In this document: positions 39,819 to 48,369 of the stretch, in pieces
How the letters are laid out: every line of letters starts with the position of its first letter
Position numbering within the stretch: the first letter of the stretch is position 1
Assembly: GCA_030535875.1 (NCBI GenBank)
Contig: JAUNRC010000003.1
Span: 1 to 64,000, forward strand
Direction: 5' to 3'
Source: Akkermansia sp.
Lineage (GTDB): Bacteria > Verrucomicrobiota > Verrucomicrobiia > Verrucomicrobiales > Akkermansiaceae
DNA length: 64,000 nucleotides
Program-made: the position numbers and the translations under genes
Notes under the pieces: model-generated
What the model saw: only the letters and a program-made list of their open reading frames with translations
Databases searched by the model: none
What the model was told of the DNA's origin: nothing

Positions 39819-42482
39819 GTGCAGATAACGCTCGTTCATGAAGCCGGTCGATTGGTGCTGATGCCGCAGGGGTGTCAGCCCCGGCTGGAGCGTGCCTTTG
39901 CGGCTTCTGTCGGGCGGGGGATGCTGGATTTGCTTCGCTACGGATTGCCGACCGGGGCTGCTCCGATGCTGGCGTGGTTGCGTGAGTGGGCACGGGAGCG
40001 CATGATGGCGTATCTTCGTGCACTTCGTCGAGGGGAGGAGGCCGGGGCTGTTCTTCGGTTGAATACTCAACAGGCTGCTGCCCTGCTCGAAAGTATGCCG
40101 CCGTTGGGAGGCGATGTGCTTGCAGCCTGCGATGTGGCGGCGTGGGCGGAGAGTTTGGAACCGGCGCTTGTGTGGTTGGCAGAGCGTGAATGCTGTTCGC
40201 CTGAGACATGGTTGTGCCGCTTGGGGGAAGGGTGGCAACAGTTGGGGATGCTTTGTTTTCATTTGGCGGAAAATGCCGGCGAGGCGACGGAGAGTGCACC
40301 TTTTGCCTTTTTGGCAACATTTGTTCACAAGGTGGGGCAGGATGGGCGTGCGCGCCATGCGCCCTTGGGGTTGGCGGCGCGCCTGCTGGCGGATGATGCC
40401 GCGGCAATGCTGGATATTCTGCGCCCCTTGCGGCAGGTGGCGGCTCAAAGTCCTTTCATGGCCGAGCTGGTGAACTCGCAGGCGGTGTACAGGCCGTGCG
40501 GCTGGAGTGCTCGGCAGGCTTATGAGTTTTTGCAGGCTCTGCCTTTGTTGGAGCAAGCCGGTATCGAGACCCGTATCGTTAATCTTTGGAAAACGCAGCC
40601 GCCCCGTGTGGAGCTGGAGGTGAAGCTGGAGATGGCGGAGCCCGGTTCCGGCAAGCCCGATGCCGCGCCGTCCGTCAATGTGAACTCTTTGCTGCGATTT
40701 TACCCCCGTGTGGTGCTGGGCGATTATCATTTGACGGACGAGGAACTGGCGGAATTGCTCGCGGGCGATGAGGATGGTCTGGTGCGTTTTCGCGGTGAAT
40801 GGGTGCGCCTGGACCGGGACAAGCTGAATGGTTTGCTCAATAGCTGGCGGCAGGCCGTGCGTATGGCTGCCGGGGGCATACCCCTGATGGTGGGGCTGCG
40901 ATATCTGCTGGGCAAGCGCAGTGAAGCTCTGCCGCAGCTCCCTCCGCTCGAAGACGGAGCCCGTGTGGCTGCGGGAGCTCGCCTGTCGCTGGCGCTCAGT
41001 AATCTTCAGTTCGGCAATGCGCTGCCACAGCTCCCGCCTGAATTGGCCGGAACTTTGCGGCATTACCAGATGGATGGTGTACGATTTCTGCTCAATGTGA
41101 CCGAGGCCGGGTTCGGTGCCTGCCTTGCGGATGATATGGGCTTGGGGAAAACCCTTCAGGTCATCAGTTGGCTGGTTCATTTGGCGCAGTCGGACATATT
41201 GGGTGAGGGAAGAGGGGCTGCTCTTATCGTGACCCCGGCCTCGTTGCTGACCAACTGGCAGGAGGAACTGCGGCGATTTGCTCCGCAGCTCAGGGTGGTG
41301 CTGCTGCACCCCTATGCTCTTAACCGACAGGACTCCGACTACCTGCGTACTAATCCTGAATGGCTGATGCGCCGCGCACATGTCGCGCTTACCACCTACG
41401 GTATTGCCACGCGCAATGAATTATTCGCGCGCTGCTCATATCCCGCTCTGGTGCTGGACGAGGCGCAGGCGGTGAAAAATGCGGACTCACAGCGTACGCG
41501 TGCCATTTGTCGTCTGAGCAGTCCTCGGCGCGTAGCGCTGACGGGTACTCCGGTGGAGAACTCCCTCTCGGAGTTGCGCAGTTTGTTTGAGTTCCTGAAC
41601 CCGGGATTGCTGGGGACGGAAAAAGAATTTCATGCTTTGGTGCAGGGGATGGGGTGTGACTACACACCCTTGCGCCGTTTGGTGCGGCCCTTTATGTTGC
41701 GCCGTTTGAAGAGTGACCCCTCTTTGCTGCCGGAGTTGCCTCCCAAGACGGAAATGCCGGCCTTTTGTCTGCTCACGCCGGAGCAGGCTCGCCTCTATTC
41801 CCGAGAGGTGGAAAATCTGCGAGCGGTCGTGGCTGAGCCCGACCCGCAAACGCGATTGACATTGGTTCTGCCTATTCTCGGGCGACTGAAGCAGATTTGT
41901 AACCACCCGGCTCAGTATTGCGGTGAGAGTTGGTTTGAGCCGACGGCGAGCGGGAAGTTTGAGCGTTTGGGGCAATTGGCTCGTCAGATTGCGGCGGCAG
42001 GGGATTGCTGCTTGGTGTTTACGCAGTACCGCAGTATGATTGAGCCCTTGCATGAGTACCTGACGGAGATTTTCGGCGCGCCCGGGCTCAGCTTGCACGG
42101 CGGCACACCCATTGCGGAGCGGCAGCGATTGGTGAGCCGGTTTCAGGCGGTAGGCGGTCCTCGCTTCTTCGTTCTTTCGCTCAAGGCGGCCGGCACCGGG
42201 CTTACCCTCACCCGGGCCCGGCATGTTATCCATTTTGACCGCTGGTGGAACCCCGCGGTTGAAAATCAGGCCAGCGACCGCGCTTACCGTATGGGGCAGC
42301 AGCAGCCGGTCATCGTTCATCCCCTTATCTGTCGCGGTACGATTGAGGAAAATATCCACAACATGCTCATGCGCAAGAGCGCTATGGCGGAGCAATTGCT
42401 CGCCGGCGGGCTCGAAAAACTCCTGTTGCACCTCAGCGCCGAGGAACTGATGGCTTGCGTGGATGGCGCTGCTCAGGTCTGA
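39819..42482 (+). CDS. SNF2-family DEAD/DEAH-box helicase
   Basis: 887 residues from a GTG start. The first 420 residues hold no named domain that I recognise. The ATPase core then begins with LRHYQMDGVRFLL, Walker A DDMGLGKTLQVISWL (about 438-452), IVTPASLLTNWQEEL, Walker B DEAQAVKN (about 547) and LTGTPVENSLSELRSLFEFL. The C-lobe has VFTQYRSMIEPL, LHGGTPIAERQ, LSLKAAGTGLTLTRA and HFDRWWNPAVENQASDRAYRMGQ. These are the complete SNF2/HepA-type motifs: a DNA translocase that remodels protein-DNA complexes. GTG 39819 coincides with the predicted transcription start. It is convergent with the 98-residue membrane gene, only 3 bp between stops. Confidence 0.92.
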   Translation: MQITLVHEAGRLVLMPQGCQPRLERAFAASVGRGMLDLLRYGLPTGAAPMLAWLREWARERMMAYLRALRRGEEAGAVLRLNTQQAAALLESMPPLGGDVLAACDVAAWAESLEPALVWLAERECCSPETWLCRLGEGWQQLGMLCFHLAENAGEATESAPFAFLATFVHKVGQDGRARHAPLGLAARLLADDAAAMLDILRPLRQVAAQSPFMAELVNSQAVYRPCGWSARQAYEFLQALPLLEQAGIETRIVNLWKTQPPRVELEVKLEMAEPGSGKPDAAPSVNVNSLLRFYPRVVLGDYHLTDEELAELLAGDEDGLVRFRGEWVRLDRDKLNGLLNSWRQAVRMAAGGIPLMVGLRYLLGKRSEALPQLPPLEDGARVAAGARLSLALSNLQFGNALPQLPPELAGTLRHYQMDGVRFLLNVTEAGFGACLADDMGLGKTLQVISWLVHLAQSDILGEGRGAALIVTPASLLTNWQEELRRFAPQLRVVLLHPYALNRQDSDYLRTNPEWLMRRAHVALTTYGIATRNELFARCSYPALVLDEAQAVKNADSQRTRAICRLSSPRRVALTGTPVENSLSELRSLFEFLNPGLLGTEKEFHALVQGMGCDYTPLRRLVRPFMLRRLKSDPSLLPELPPKTEMPAFCLLTPEQARLYSREVENLRAVVAEPDPQTRLTLVLPILGRLKQICNHPAQYCGESWFEPTASGKFERLGQLARQIAAAGDCCLVFTQYRSMIEPLHEYLTEIFGAPGLSLHGGTPIAERQRLVSRFQAVGGPRFFVLSLKAAGTGLTLTRARHVIHFDRWWNPAVENQASDRAYRMGQQQPVIVHPLICRGTIEENIHNMLMRKSAMAEQLLAGGLEKLLLHLSAEELMACVDGAAQV

Positions 42483-42485
42483 GAT

Positions 42486-42782
42486 TTATTGGCGGCAAAG
42501 AAAGTAAAATCCGACCCCGGCCAGCAGGCCGATAAATAAACTCCAAAAATGGACTTTTTCGTCGCACAGGTGCCAGTAGTAGCGCTTAATGATAAGTCCG
42601 CGCACGACCTGCCAGATGAAGAAAAGTCCCATCATCAGGCCGCTCATAAGCTCGAAGATATCGTGGAGCCATGCAGCCAGCAGAACCAGCCCTATGCCAA
42701 GCAGCAGCACATAGCAACCCTTCTCCCAGAGCTGTCGGCTCCTGCTGTCGTCATCAGGTAATTTGAAGGACTCCGGGCTCAT
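42486..42782 (-). CDS. Small membrane protein overlapping the antiporter gene
   Basis: 98 residues with three hydrophobic segments: about 24-42 (GCYVLLLGIGLVLLAAWL), 45-63 (LMSGLMMGLFFIWQVVRG) and 78-97 (FWSLFIGLLAGVGFYFLC), and a charged N-terminus. Its ATG overlaps the stop of the cation:proton antiporter gene by 4 bp (ATGA arrangement), implying translational coupling and perhaps an accessory role. Not a family I recognise. Confidence 0.7.
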   Translation of the reverse strand: MSPESFKLPDDDSRSRQLWEKGCYVLLLGIGLVLLAAWLHDIFELMSGLMMGLFFIWQVVRGLIIKRYYWHLCDEKVHFWSLFIGLLAGVGFYFLCRQ

Positions 42783-44485
42783 CTTTTGCCGGTTGTGGCA
42801 GATTTGTGCGCATCGGTCAGTCGCCGGCGGTTTTCGTAGCGTTCGCGGGTAACCTGTTCCTCGGTGGCACCGAGTGAGCGCAGGGTGTGAGAGGCCATGG
42901 AGAGCGCGGCTTCTTCCTCGCCCGAGAAGACGGTTTCGGCTCCTTGTGAGCGCAGGAGTCGGGCGTTGCGGATGTAAGTGGTATTGGCCATGACGACGAT
43001 GTGGGGATTGAGTCCGCGGGCACTTTCGGCAATCTCATGAGCGGGAGCCGCTGCGGTGGTGATGATGATGGCTTTTGCCTTTTCAGCACCGGCCATTTGA
43101 AGGATGCTGCGCAGACGGGCATCGCCGTGCAGGACGGGCATGCCTTGCTTTGCCAGACGGTTAACGGTGTCGATATTCATTTCCAGAACGACGACTTCCA
43201 GGTCGTACTTGCGCAGGATGTCGCTCATGATTTCACCGCAGGGTCCGTAACCTACCAGCAGAATGCGGTGGTGCTCATCACTCGGGGGCGGTACATTGCT
43301 GACGACGTTTTTCTTAGCCCCTATGCCGCGTTTTTCCAAGCGGTCGGCGATGACGGGGACGAAGCGGTAGAGGGCGGCGTTGAGGGTGATGGTGATGATG
43401 GCCACACCGGTAATGACGTTGGCGGCATAGCCCGGCAGGATGTGGTACCGGGTGGCAATCAGCGTGGCCAGAATGAAGGAAAACTCACCGATTTGGGAGA
43501 GCGAGGCTGCGGTCTTGAGCGACATGCGGAGGGGCTTGCCCAGCAGGCGTATGACGATGTAGGCCGTGATAGGCTTCACCAGCATGGCCACGCCGCAGGT
43601 CGCAAGTGTCAGCGGCCAGTAGTCCAGCATCCCCATGAAGTCAAATCCCATGCCGACCGATACAAAGAAGAGCACGGCAAAGGCATCTTTCATCGGCAGA
43701 GCATCACTCGCTGCTCGGCTGGCAAAGCGGCTTTGGCCCAGCACCATGCCCGAGAGGAAGGCTCCGAACTCCATGCTCGCATCGAACCCTCTGGCAGCCA
43801 GCACGGCAAAGCCCAGAGCAAAGACCAGCACCGCCAGCGTGAAGAGCTCGCTAGAGGCGCTGCGCGAGACGTAGGTGAGAACTTTTTTCATCACCTTGCG
43901 ACCCAGGAAGGCAATGCAGAGCACCAGCAAGGTCAGTTTAATGCCGGCGCTGCCGATGGCCGGACCGAGTTCTTTGCCGCTGATGATGACCGGCAGCAGT
44001 ACCAGCATGAGAATGGTGAAGATATCTTCCACCACGAGCCAGCCTACGGCTGTGTGGCCGGTGGGGGTTTGTAACAGGCGGTTATCGCCCAGCACGCGAG
44101 TGAGCACAACCGTACTGCTCACGCAGATGCACAGCCCGAACATCACGCTGTTGAGCCAGCTTTGCTCGCCGCCGAGGAAGTGGAAGATGATTGCTCCCGC
44201 TCCGGTGCATGCTCCCATGCAGATGAGCGCTCCGGGTACGGCAACTTTTTGTACGGCAATGAGGTCTTTGATGTGGAACTGCAAGCCCACACCGAAGAGC
44301 AGAAGTACCACCCCGAGGTGGGAGAAATCCTCTACGATGTGGCTGTCAACCGGTTCTCCCCACCAAGGTTGTGCTGCCAGCATGCCGGCAATCAGGTAGC
44401 CGATAAGGGGCGAAAGTTTGAGCTTATGGGCAATGATGCCCAGTACGAGAGCCAGAGTAAGTCCGATGACGAGAGCGTGTATCAT
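42779..44485 (-). CDS. CPA2 cation:proton antiporter (KefB/YbaL type)
   Basis: 568 residues. An N-terminal Na+/H+ exchanger domain (about 1-385) has 12-13 helices, including HKLKLSPLIGYLIAGML, VEDFSHLGVVLLLFGVGLQF, WLVVEDIFTILMLVLLP and LSQIGEFSFILATL. From about 405 a TrkA-N/RCK domain starts with RILLVGYGPCGEIM and VVVLEMNIDTVN, which binds nucleotides and gates K+ or cation efflux coupled to proton entry. A charged tail (RERYENRRRLTDAHKSATT) follows. It resembles YbaL/KefB; the ion is not determinable. It is translationally coupled to a small membrane protein. Confidence 0.92.
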   Translation of the reverse strand: MIHALVIGLTLALVLGIIAHKLKLSPLIGYLIAGMLAAQPWWGEPVDSHIVEDFSHLGVVLLLFGVGLQFHIKDLIAVQKVAVPGALICMGACTGAGAIIFHFLGGEQSWLNSVMFGLCICVSSTVVLTRVLGDNRLLQTPTGHTAVGWLVVEDIFTILMLVLLPVIISGKELGPAIGSAGIKLTLLVLCIAFLGRKVMKKVLTYVSRSASSELFTLAVLVFALGFAVLAARGFDASMEFGAFLSGMVLGQSRFASRAASDALPMKDAFAVLFFVSVGMGFDFMGMLDYWPLTLATCGVAMLVKPITAYIVIRLLGKPLRMSLKTAASLSQIGEFSFILATLIATRYHILPGYAANVITGVAIITITLNAALYRFVPVIADRLEKRGIGAKKNVVSNVPPPSDEHHRILLVGYGPCGEIMSDILRKYDLEVVVLEMNIDTVNRLAKQGMPVLHGDARLRSILQMAGAEKAKAIIITTAAAPAHEIAESARGLNPHIVVMANTTYIRNARLLRSQGAETVFSGEEEAALSMASHTLRSLGATEEQVTRERYENRRRLTDAHKSATTGKR

Positions 44486-44588
44486 GGTTGCGAGCGTCGC
44501 ATGTGCTGTCTGACGGCGCAGTTGCTACTTTATCACTTTTCTCTGTCTTTTGGCAAGCCGGAAGTATGCCGTATGGATGTAAAAAGGC

Positions 44589-44617
44589 TGGATTTTGTTT
44601 CGGTTATGCGTTACAAT
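44589..44617 (+). promoter_or_regulatory. Near-leaderless promoter of the ankyrin gene
   Basis: TGGATT (44589-44594, weak), 17 bp, TACAAT (44612-44617). Predicted start near 44624, one base before the ATG at 44625. Confidence 0.5.
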
Positions 44618-44624
44618 GCCGGGC

Positions 44625-45257
44625 ATGAGCGATATTGAGTGGAATAGCGTGACTGTCAGCGATGAGGAAAAACCGCAGGTGAGCATGGAGGAGCTGCGTG
44701 AATTGGCTGCTGACCTCGACCCCGATGACTTTGATGAGCCCGTGCAGGAATTCCTGGATGAACTCATGCAGGCGGAGGATGTCAGCGACTTGCAGAAGGC
44801 GGCCACTCTACTGTTGCAGGATGAAATTGATTTTTCGCCGGAACTGGCGGAGATGGGGATTGAGCCTGACAGGGGATTGATTACCCTGCTGATTGCCACG
44901 GGGGCTGATGTGAATGCGCTCAATGCTTACGGTCAGGCTCCGCTGCACTTAGCGGCTCAGTATGGCTATGCGCCGATTGCGGAGATGTTGCTGGCGGCCG
45001 GAGCCAAGGTGACGGTGCGCAATCATGCCGGGAAGTTTGCTGCTGATTTGACGGACGATGCTGAGCTGAAAGCCCGACTGTCGCCTCCCTCATTCTTCGA
45101 TGAGGACATGCAGTTGCCGCCGGAAATTGAGGATGCCGATTATGTGCCTCCTCATGATGAGGAGTGCGGTTGCGGCTGTCACCACGAGCACGGTGATGGT
45201 GAGTGCTGTTGCGGCCATGAGCACGGCGGGGAACACGAGTGCCGTTGCGGACACTGA
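44625..45257 (+). CDS. Ankyrin-repeat protein with Cys/His-rich tail
   Basis: 210 residues. An acidic helical N-terminus (about 1-75; EELRELAADLDPDDFDEPVQ), two ankyrin-like units (GLITLLIATGADVNALNAYG, APLHLAAQYGYAPIAEMLLAAG), an acidic linker, and a C-terminal 33-residue tail built from ECGCGCHHEH, ECCCGHEHGG and ECRCGH. The tail is reminiscent of metal-binding termini such as those of SlyD-type chaperones. A soluble adaptor with metal-binding capacity is plausible (inference). There is no signal peptide. The ATG at 44625 fits the promoter. It is convergent with the FtsB-like gene, 9 bp between stops. Confidence 0.8.
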   Translation: MSDIEWNSVTVSDEEKPQVSMEELRELAADLDPDDFDEPVQEFLDELMQAEDVSDLQKAATLLLQDEIDFSPELAEMGIEPDRGLITLLIATGADVNALNAYGQAPLHLAAQYGYAPIAEMLLAAGAKVTVRNHAGKFAADLTDDAELKARLSPPSFFDEDMQLPPEIEDADYVPPHDEECGCGCHHEHGDGECCCGHEHGGEHECRCGH

Positions 45258-45266
45258 GTGAGCTGT

Positions 45267-45689
45267 TTAATTTTTGCGCTGAGCGGGCTTGCGGCGTTTT
45301 TTCTGCTGCTTTTGTTGGCGGCGGAGGTCAGCCGGGGAGGGACGTCGGATGATAATCTCTCCTTCTTTTGCCATGTCGGCTCTGTCGCGTGCTACCTGTT
45401 CAAAGTACTCGGGGTCGGTCATCCAGATGTAGCGACTGTAAGCCTCGGCCTCTTCTTCCCGTGCCTTACGAAGTTGGTACTCCGTGTGTTCTTTCTGTTG
45501 ATGGAGCCGTTGCAGTTCGAGCATGGGGGGCAACATGAGCATGGTGCCCAGGAAGGCCACTAAGCCGAGGAAGATGAGAGCCGACACTCCCAGTACGTGC
45601 CGTATGCCCTTGGAGCGTTGATCGCGGATGTTGTCCAGCTCTTCCAGTGTGTGGTATGAGCGGCGCAGGAAAGGTAGTTTAATGGCCAT
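45267..45689 (-). CDS. Septum formation initiator family protein (FtsB/DivIC-like)
   Basis: 140 residues: a cytoplasmic N-terminus of about 30 residues, one transmembrane helix (GVSALIFLGLVAFLGTMLML), a coiled coil (ELQRLHQQKEHTEYQLRKAR) and the FtsB/DivIC hallmark DPEYFEQVARDRADMAKEGE. A basic tail (RRQQKQQKKRRKPAQRKN) follows. FtsB-type proteins form the FtsQLB divisome complex in the inner membrane. It starts 21 bp after the spermidine synthase-like gene and is presumably cotranscribed with it. Confidence 0.85.
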   Translation of the reverse strand: MAIKLPFLRRSYHTLEELDNIRDQRSKGIRHVLGVSALIFLGLVAFLGTMLMLPPMLELQRLHQQKEHTEYQLRKAREEEAEAYSRYIWMTDPEYFEQVARDRADMAKEGEIIIRRPSPADLRRQQKQQKKRRKPAQRKN

Positions 45690-45710
45690 GCTGTGCGGCG
45701 GCGGTCGGGG

Positions 45711-46388
45711 TTAGTGAGCGTTGCGCTCGGCAAAGGGGACAAAGCGCCCGCGGCGGGCCAGTACAACCGTGTGCATGCGCAGTTGCTTGCCCTTGGAGGA
45801 TGCCGGAACCGGGGTGGTGCTGACCTCAAAGCCGGCGCGCATGAGTGTGCTCTCCAGACGTTTGTCGCGGCGGGCCACGGTGATGGCCAGCAGACTGCCG
45901 CCTTTCAGGGCGTTGAAGTAGGCTTGGGCATCTCCCAAGCTCAGCTCACAGCGAGCATGAACATGGCGCAGCAGGATGGCATGCAGTGAGCCGGTGCGCT
46001 TGCGGCACAGCGTGGCGGCATCCGCCACCTCGGCGCTCACTCGTTTGTCCTGCCATACATCCTTGTTGGCGCCGTGTTGGCGGTTCCAGTCAATGATGGC
46101 TGCCACCGGTTCGGCTACAATGAACTTAGCTTTTTCGCGCGGCAGGCATTCCATGGCCTTGGCCAGCCCATAGCCGAGCCCCAGACCGGCAATCATGATG
46201 CAGGGTTGCGTGGCACGTGTGATGGGGGATGTTGCAATTTCGGCCATGGAGTCTTCGCTGCCATGAGTGAAAGAGCTTGCACAGGGCAGTCCGTCGTGCT
46301 GCAGGGAGAGCTCACCGTCGCGTTCCCACAGCTCCCACACGCTGCCGTCTTCCATCTTCTGTTCGCCTAATTTGGTCAGGGGCTTCAT
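45711..46388 (-). CDS. Spermidine synthase-like / SAM-binding Rossmann protein
   Basis: 225 residues. MIAGLGLGYGLAKAME is a glycine-rich motif I of a Rossmann methyltransferase-type fold, KFIVAEPVAAIIDWNR gives the acidic end of strand 2, and DAQAYFNALKGGSLLAITVA the C-terminal part. The layout resembles spermidine synthases and their non-catalytic relatives, but the catalytic aspartate signature (GGDGG...) is not seen, so substrate and activity are unknown. The promoter predicts a 1-nt leader. It is followed by the FtsB-like gene. Confidence 0.72.
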   Translation of the reverse strand: MKPLTKLGEQKMEDGSVWELWERDGELSLQHDGLPCASSFTHGSEDSMAEIATSPITRATQPCIMIAGLGLGYGLAKAMECLPREKAKFIVAEPVAAIIDWNRQHGANKDVWQDKRVSAEVADAATLCRKRTGSLHAILLRHVHARCELSLGDAQAYFNALKGGSLLAITVARRDKRLESTLMRAGFEVSTTPVPASSKGKQLRMHTVVLARRGRFVPFAERNAH

Positions 46389-46395
46389 GCAGCCT

Positions 46396-46425
46396 ATTGT
46401 AGCAGAATGTACAGTTGTTTGGCAA
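46396..46425 (-). promoter_or_regulatory. Near-leaderless promoter of the spermidine synthase-like gene
   Basis: TTGCCA (46420-46425), 18 bp, TACAAT (46396-46401). Predicted start near 46389; the ATG is at 46388. Confidence 0.65.
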
Positions 46426-46495
46426 GCGCGTAATGTGTAATTCCTCTTACCGGCTCCGTTAATTATCTTTTTAGAGCTGACTTTGAGATTTATGC

Positions 46496-46524
46496 TTGAC
46501 TTTGCTCCAACTATCGGTTAACGT
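46496..46524 (+). promoter_or_regulatory. Possible fabF promoter
   Basis: TTGACT (46496-46501), 17 bp, TAACGT (46519-46524, only 3 of 6 consensus). Predicted leader about 10 nt. Confidence 0.35.
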
Positions 46525-46540
46525 AGACACAGAAAAAGTC

Positions 46541-47794
46541 ATGAAAGACCGTCGAATCGTAATTACTGGCATGGGTGCTCTGTCTCCTCTCGGCAACAGC
46601 GTGGAGGAGACTTGGGCAGGTATGAAGGCGGGCCGTTCCGGCATCACCACGATTGAGAGTATCGACACTTCGCTCTTTCCTGTTCATATCGGTGGTGAGG
46701 TGAAGGGGCTGGATGCTACTCCCTATTTCAAAAAAGACCCCAAGGCTGTTCGCCGTTGTGACCGCTTTGAGCAGCTTGCTATGGCCGCTACCGGTATGGC
46801 TATGGAGAACGCCGGGCTCGACCCCGAGAAGCTCGACAAGAACCGCGTGGGTGTGATGATTGGCTCCGGTATCGGTGGTCTGGGTATTCACAGCGCCAAC
46901 TGCGAGACTCTTGTGACTTCCGGTCCCCGTCGTGTATCGCCCTTCTGCATTCCGTACATGATTACGAACATGGCCTCCGGCATGGTGAGCATTGAGTATG
47001 GTTTCGGCGGTCCGAATATGAGTATTTCCACGGCCTGCGCCACTTCCAATCACTCTATCGGTGAGGCTTGGCGCATTATGAAGTTCGGCGATGCTGACGT
47101 GATGATCTGCGGTGGTGCCGAGGCTACCATTCTTCCGATTGGCATTACCGGTTTCGCCAACATGAAGGCTCTTTCCACCCGCAATGATGACCCTGCAACC
47201 GCCTCCCGCCCCTACGATATTGATCGCGACGGTTTCGTGATGAGTGAGGGTGCCGGCATCATCATTCTGGAGACTTTGGAGCACGCTAAGGCTCGCGGTG
47301 CCCGCATTCTGGCTGAGCTTGTGGGCTATGGCCTGAGTGCCGACGCCTACCACCTCACTTCCCCCATGCCTGAGGGTGAGGGTGCCAGCCGCTGCATGGA
47401 GATGGCTTTGGAGCACGCCGGTCTTAAGCCCGAGGATGTGGACTATGTGAACACTCACGGCACCTCCACCACTCTGGGTGATATTTGCGAGACCAAGGCC
47501 ATTAAGCGTACTTTCGGTGACTATGCCAAGAATGGTCTGGTGGTAAGCTCCACCAAGTCCATGACCGGCCACCTTCTGGGTGCAGCCGGCGGCATTGAGC
47601 TGCTGGCCTGCGTGATGGCCATTCAGGATAATTTCATTCCGCCGACCATCAACGTGTTCAATCAGGACCCTGAGTGTGACCTCGATGTCTGTCCGAATGT
47701 GGGTCGCGAGAAGAAGGTGGATGTTGCGCTGAGCAACTCCTTCGGCTTCGGCGGTCACAACGCTTCGCTCGTCGTGAAGCGCTTTGTGGACTGA
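46541..47794 (+). CDS. fabF: Beta-ketoacyl-ACP synthase II
   Basis: 417 residues, usual length. FabF elongates acyl-ACP with malonyl-ACP in type II fatty-acid synthesis. Motifs: RRIVITGMGALSPLGNS, the active-site cysteine C166 in ISTACATSN, the first catalytic His in VNTHGTSTTLGD, the Lys-containing SSTKSMTGHLLGAAGG with the second His, and a C-terminal ALSNSFGFGGHNAS. The ATG at 46541 starts directly in the conserved strand; an upstream TTG at 46496 lies in the presumed promoter. It is not next to acpP or other fab genes. Confidence 0.96.
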   Translation: MKDRRIVITGMGALSPLGNSVEETWAGMKAGRSGITTIESIDTSLFPVHIGGEVKGLDATPYFKKDPKAVRRCDRFEQLAMAATGMAMENAGLDPEKLDKNRVGVMIGSGIGGLGIHSANCETLVTSGPRRVSPFCIPYMITNMASGMVSIEYGFGGPNMSISTACATSNHSIGEAWRIMKFGDADVMICGGAEATILPIGITGFANMKALSTRNDDPATASRPYDIDRDGFVMSEGAGIIILETLEHAKARGARILAELVGYGLSADAYHLTSPMPEGEGASRCMEMALEHAGLKPEDVDYVNTHGTSTTLGDICETKAIKRTFGDYAKNGLVVSSTKSMTGHLLGAAGGIELLACVMAIQDNFIPPTINVFNQDPECDLDVCPNVGREKKVDVALSNSFGFGGHNASLVVKRFVD

Positions 47795-47828
47795 AGAACC
47801 GAATCATCCGATTTGCGGTAAACTTTCA

Positions 47829-47867
47829 GAGGGCGGCGGTCGGGGGATGAACCCTGCCGCCGCTCTT
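47829..47867 (+). terminator. Terminator-like hairpin between fabF and the next gene
   Basis: About 11-12 bp of stem (GCGGCGG 47833-47839 with CCGCCGC 47857-47863 plus flanking pairs). It ends 10 nt before the next ATG and has no T-run, so it may act as an attenuator or mRNA 3' end. Confidence 0.4.
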
Positions 47868-47877
47868 GTATGAACAG

Positions 47878-48369
47878 ATGAAAGAAGTTCTCAGCAAGTT
47901 GTTGCAAGTTGTTCGCCGTTGTGCGGCGGCGCTGCGCCTGCCGGCCGGCATGACATCATTGGATATGTTGTTGCTGCGCTGGGTCGGCCTGAGTGTGCCG
48001 GTACTGCTGGTGGTGATGGTGCTGCTGCTGACCAATGGTCTGGAGTGGGCCGATGAGGCACAGTTGTACCTGATATGCGATGCTCCGTTTTATCTGGAGG
48101 CCGAGGCGGCGCAGAATGTTGTACCCGGGCCGGTAGGGATGTTTGCCCTCTGTGCGATTGTCACCTTGTATTTATCGCTGGTGTTGCTGAGAGAGCCGAC
48201 GGTTGTCGGTCGGTTGCAGATGGTGGTACCGGCGCTGGTGGCGGCATTGCTGCCCGGCTTGCTCTGTGTGCTGTGGGATTGTGTGTTCCCGGTGGCGCCG
48301 CTCGTGTTGTGCGTGCTGCTGACATGGGGGCTGACGTGGGTGCCGTTTTATAATAGCCGGAAGTCATGA
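47878..48369 (+). CDS. Membrane protein of unknown function upstream of recR
   Basis: 163 residues, with hydrophobic segments at about 30-52 (WVGLSVPVLLVVMVLLLTNG), 80-103 (VGMFALCAIVTLYLSLVLL) and 112-150 (MVVPALVAALLPGLLCVLWD). The stop overlaps the recR start by 4 bp (ATGA), so the two are translationally coupled, though a functional link to recombination is not obvious. The ATG at 47878 is chosen; an in-frame TTG at 47866 lies in the hairpin. Family not recognised. Confidence 0.7.
   Translation: MKEVLSKLLQVVRRCAAALRLPAGMTSLDMLLLRWVGLSVPVLLVVMVLLLTNGLEWADEAQLYLICDAPFYLEAEAAQNVVPGPVGMFALCAIVTLYLSLVLLREPTVVGRLQMVVPALVAALLPGLLCVLWDCVFPVAPLVLCVLLTWGLTWVPFYNSRKS

Noticed and set aside
39771-41381. 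536-codon minus-strand frame opposite the SNF2 helicase
   Set aside because: His/Gln/Arg-rich translation typical of an antisense frame. The helicase on the plus strand has complete motifs and a promoter.
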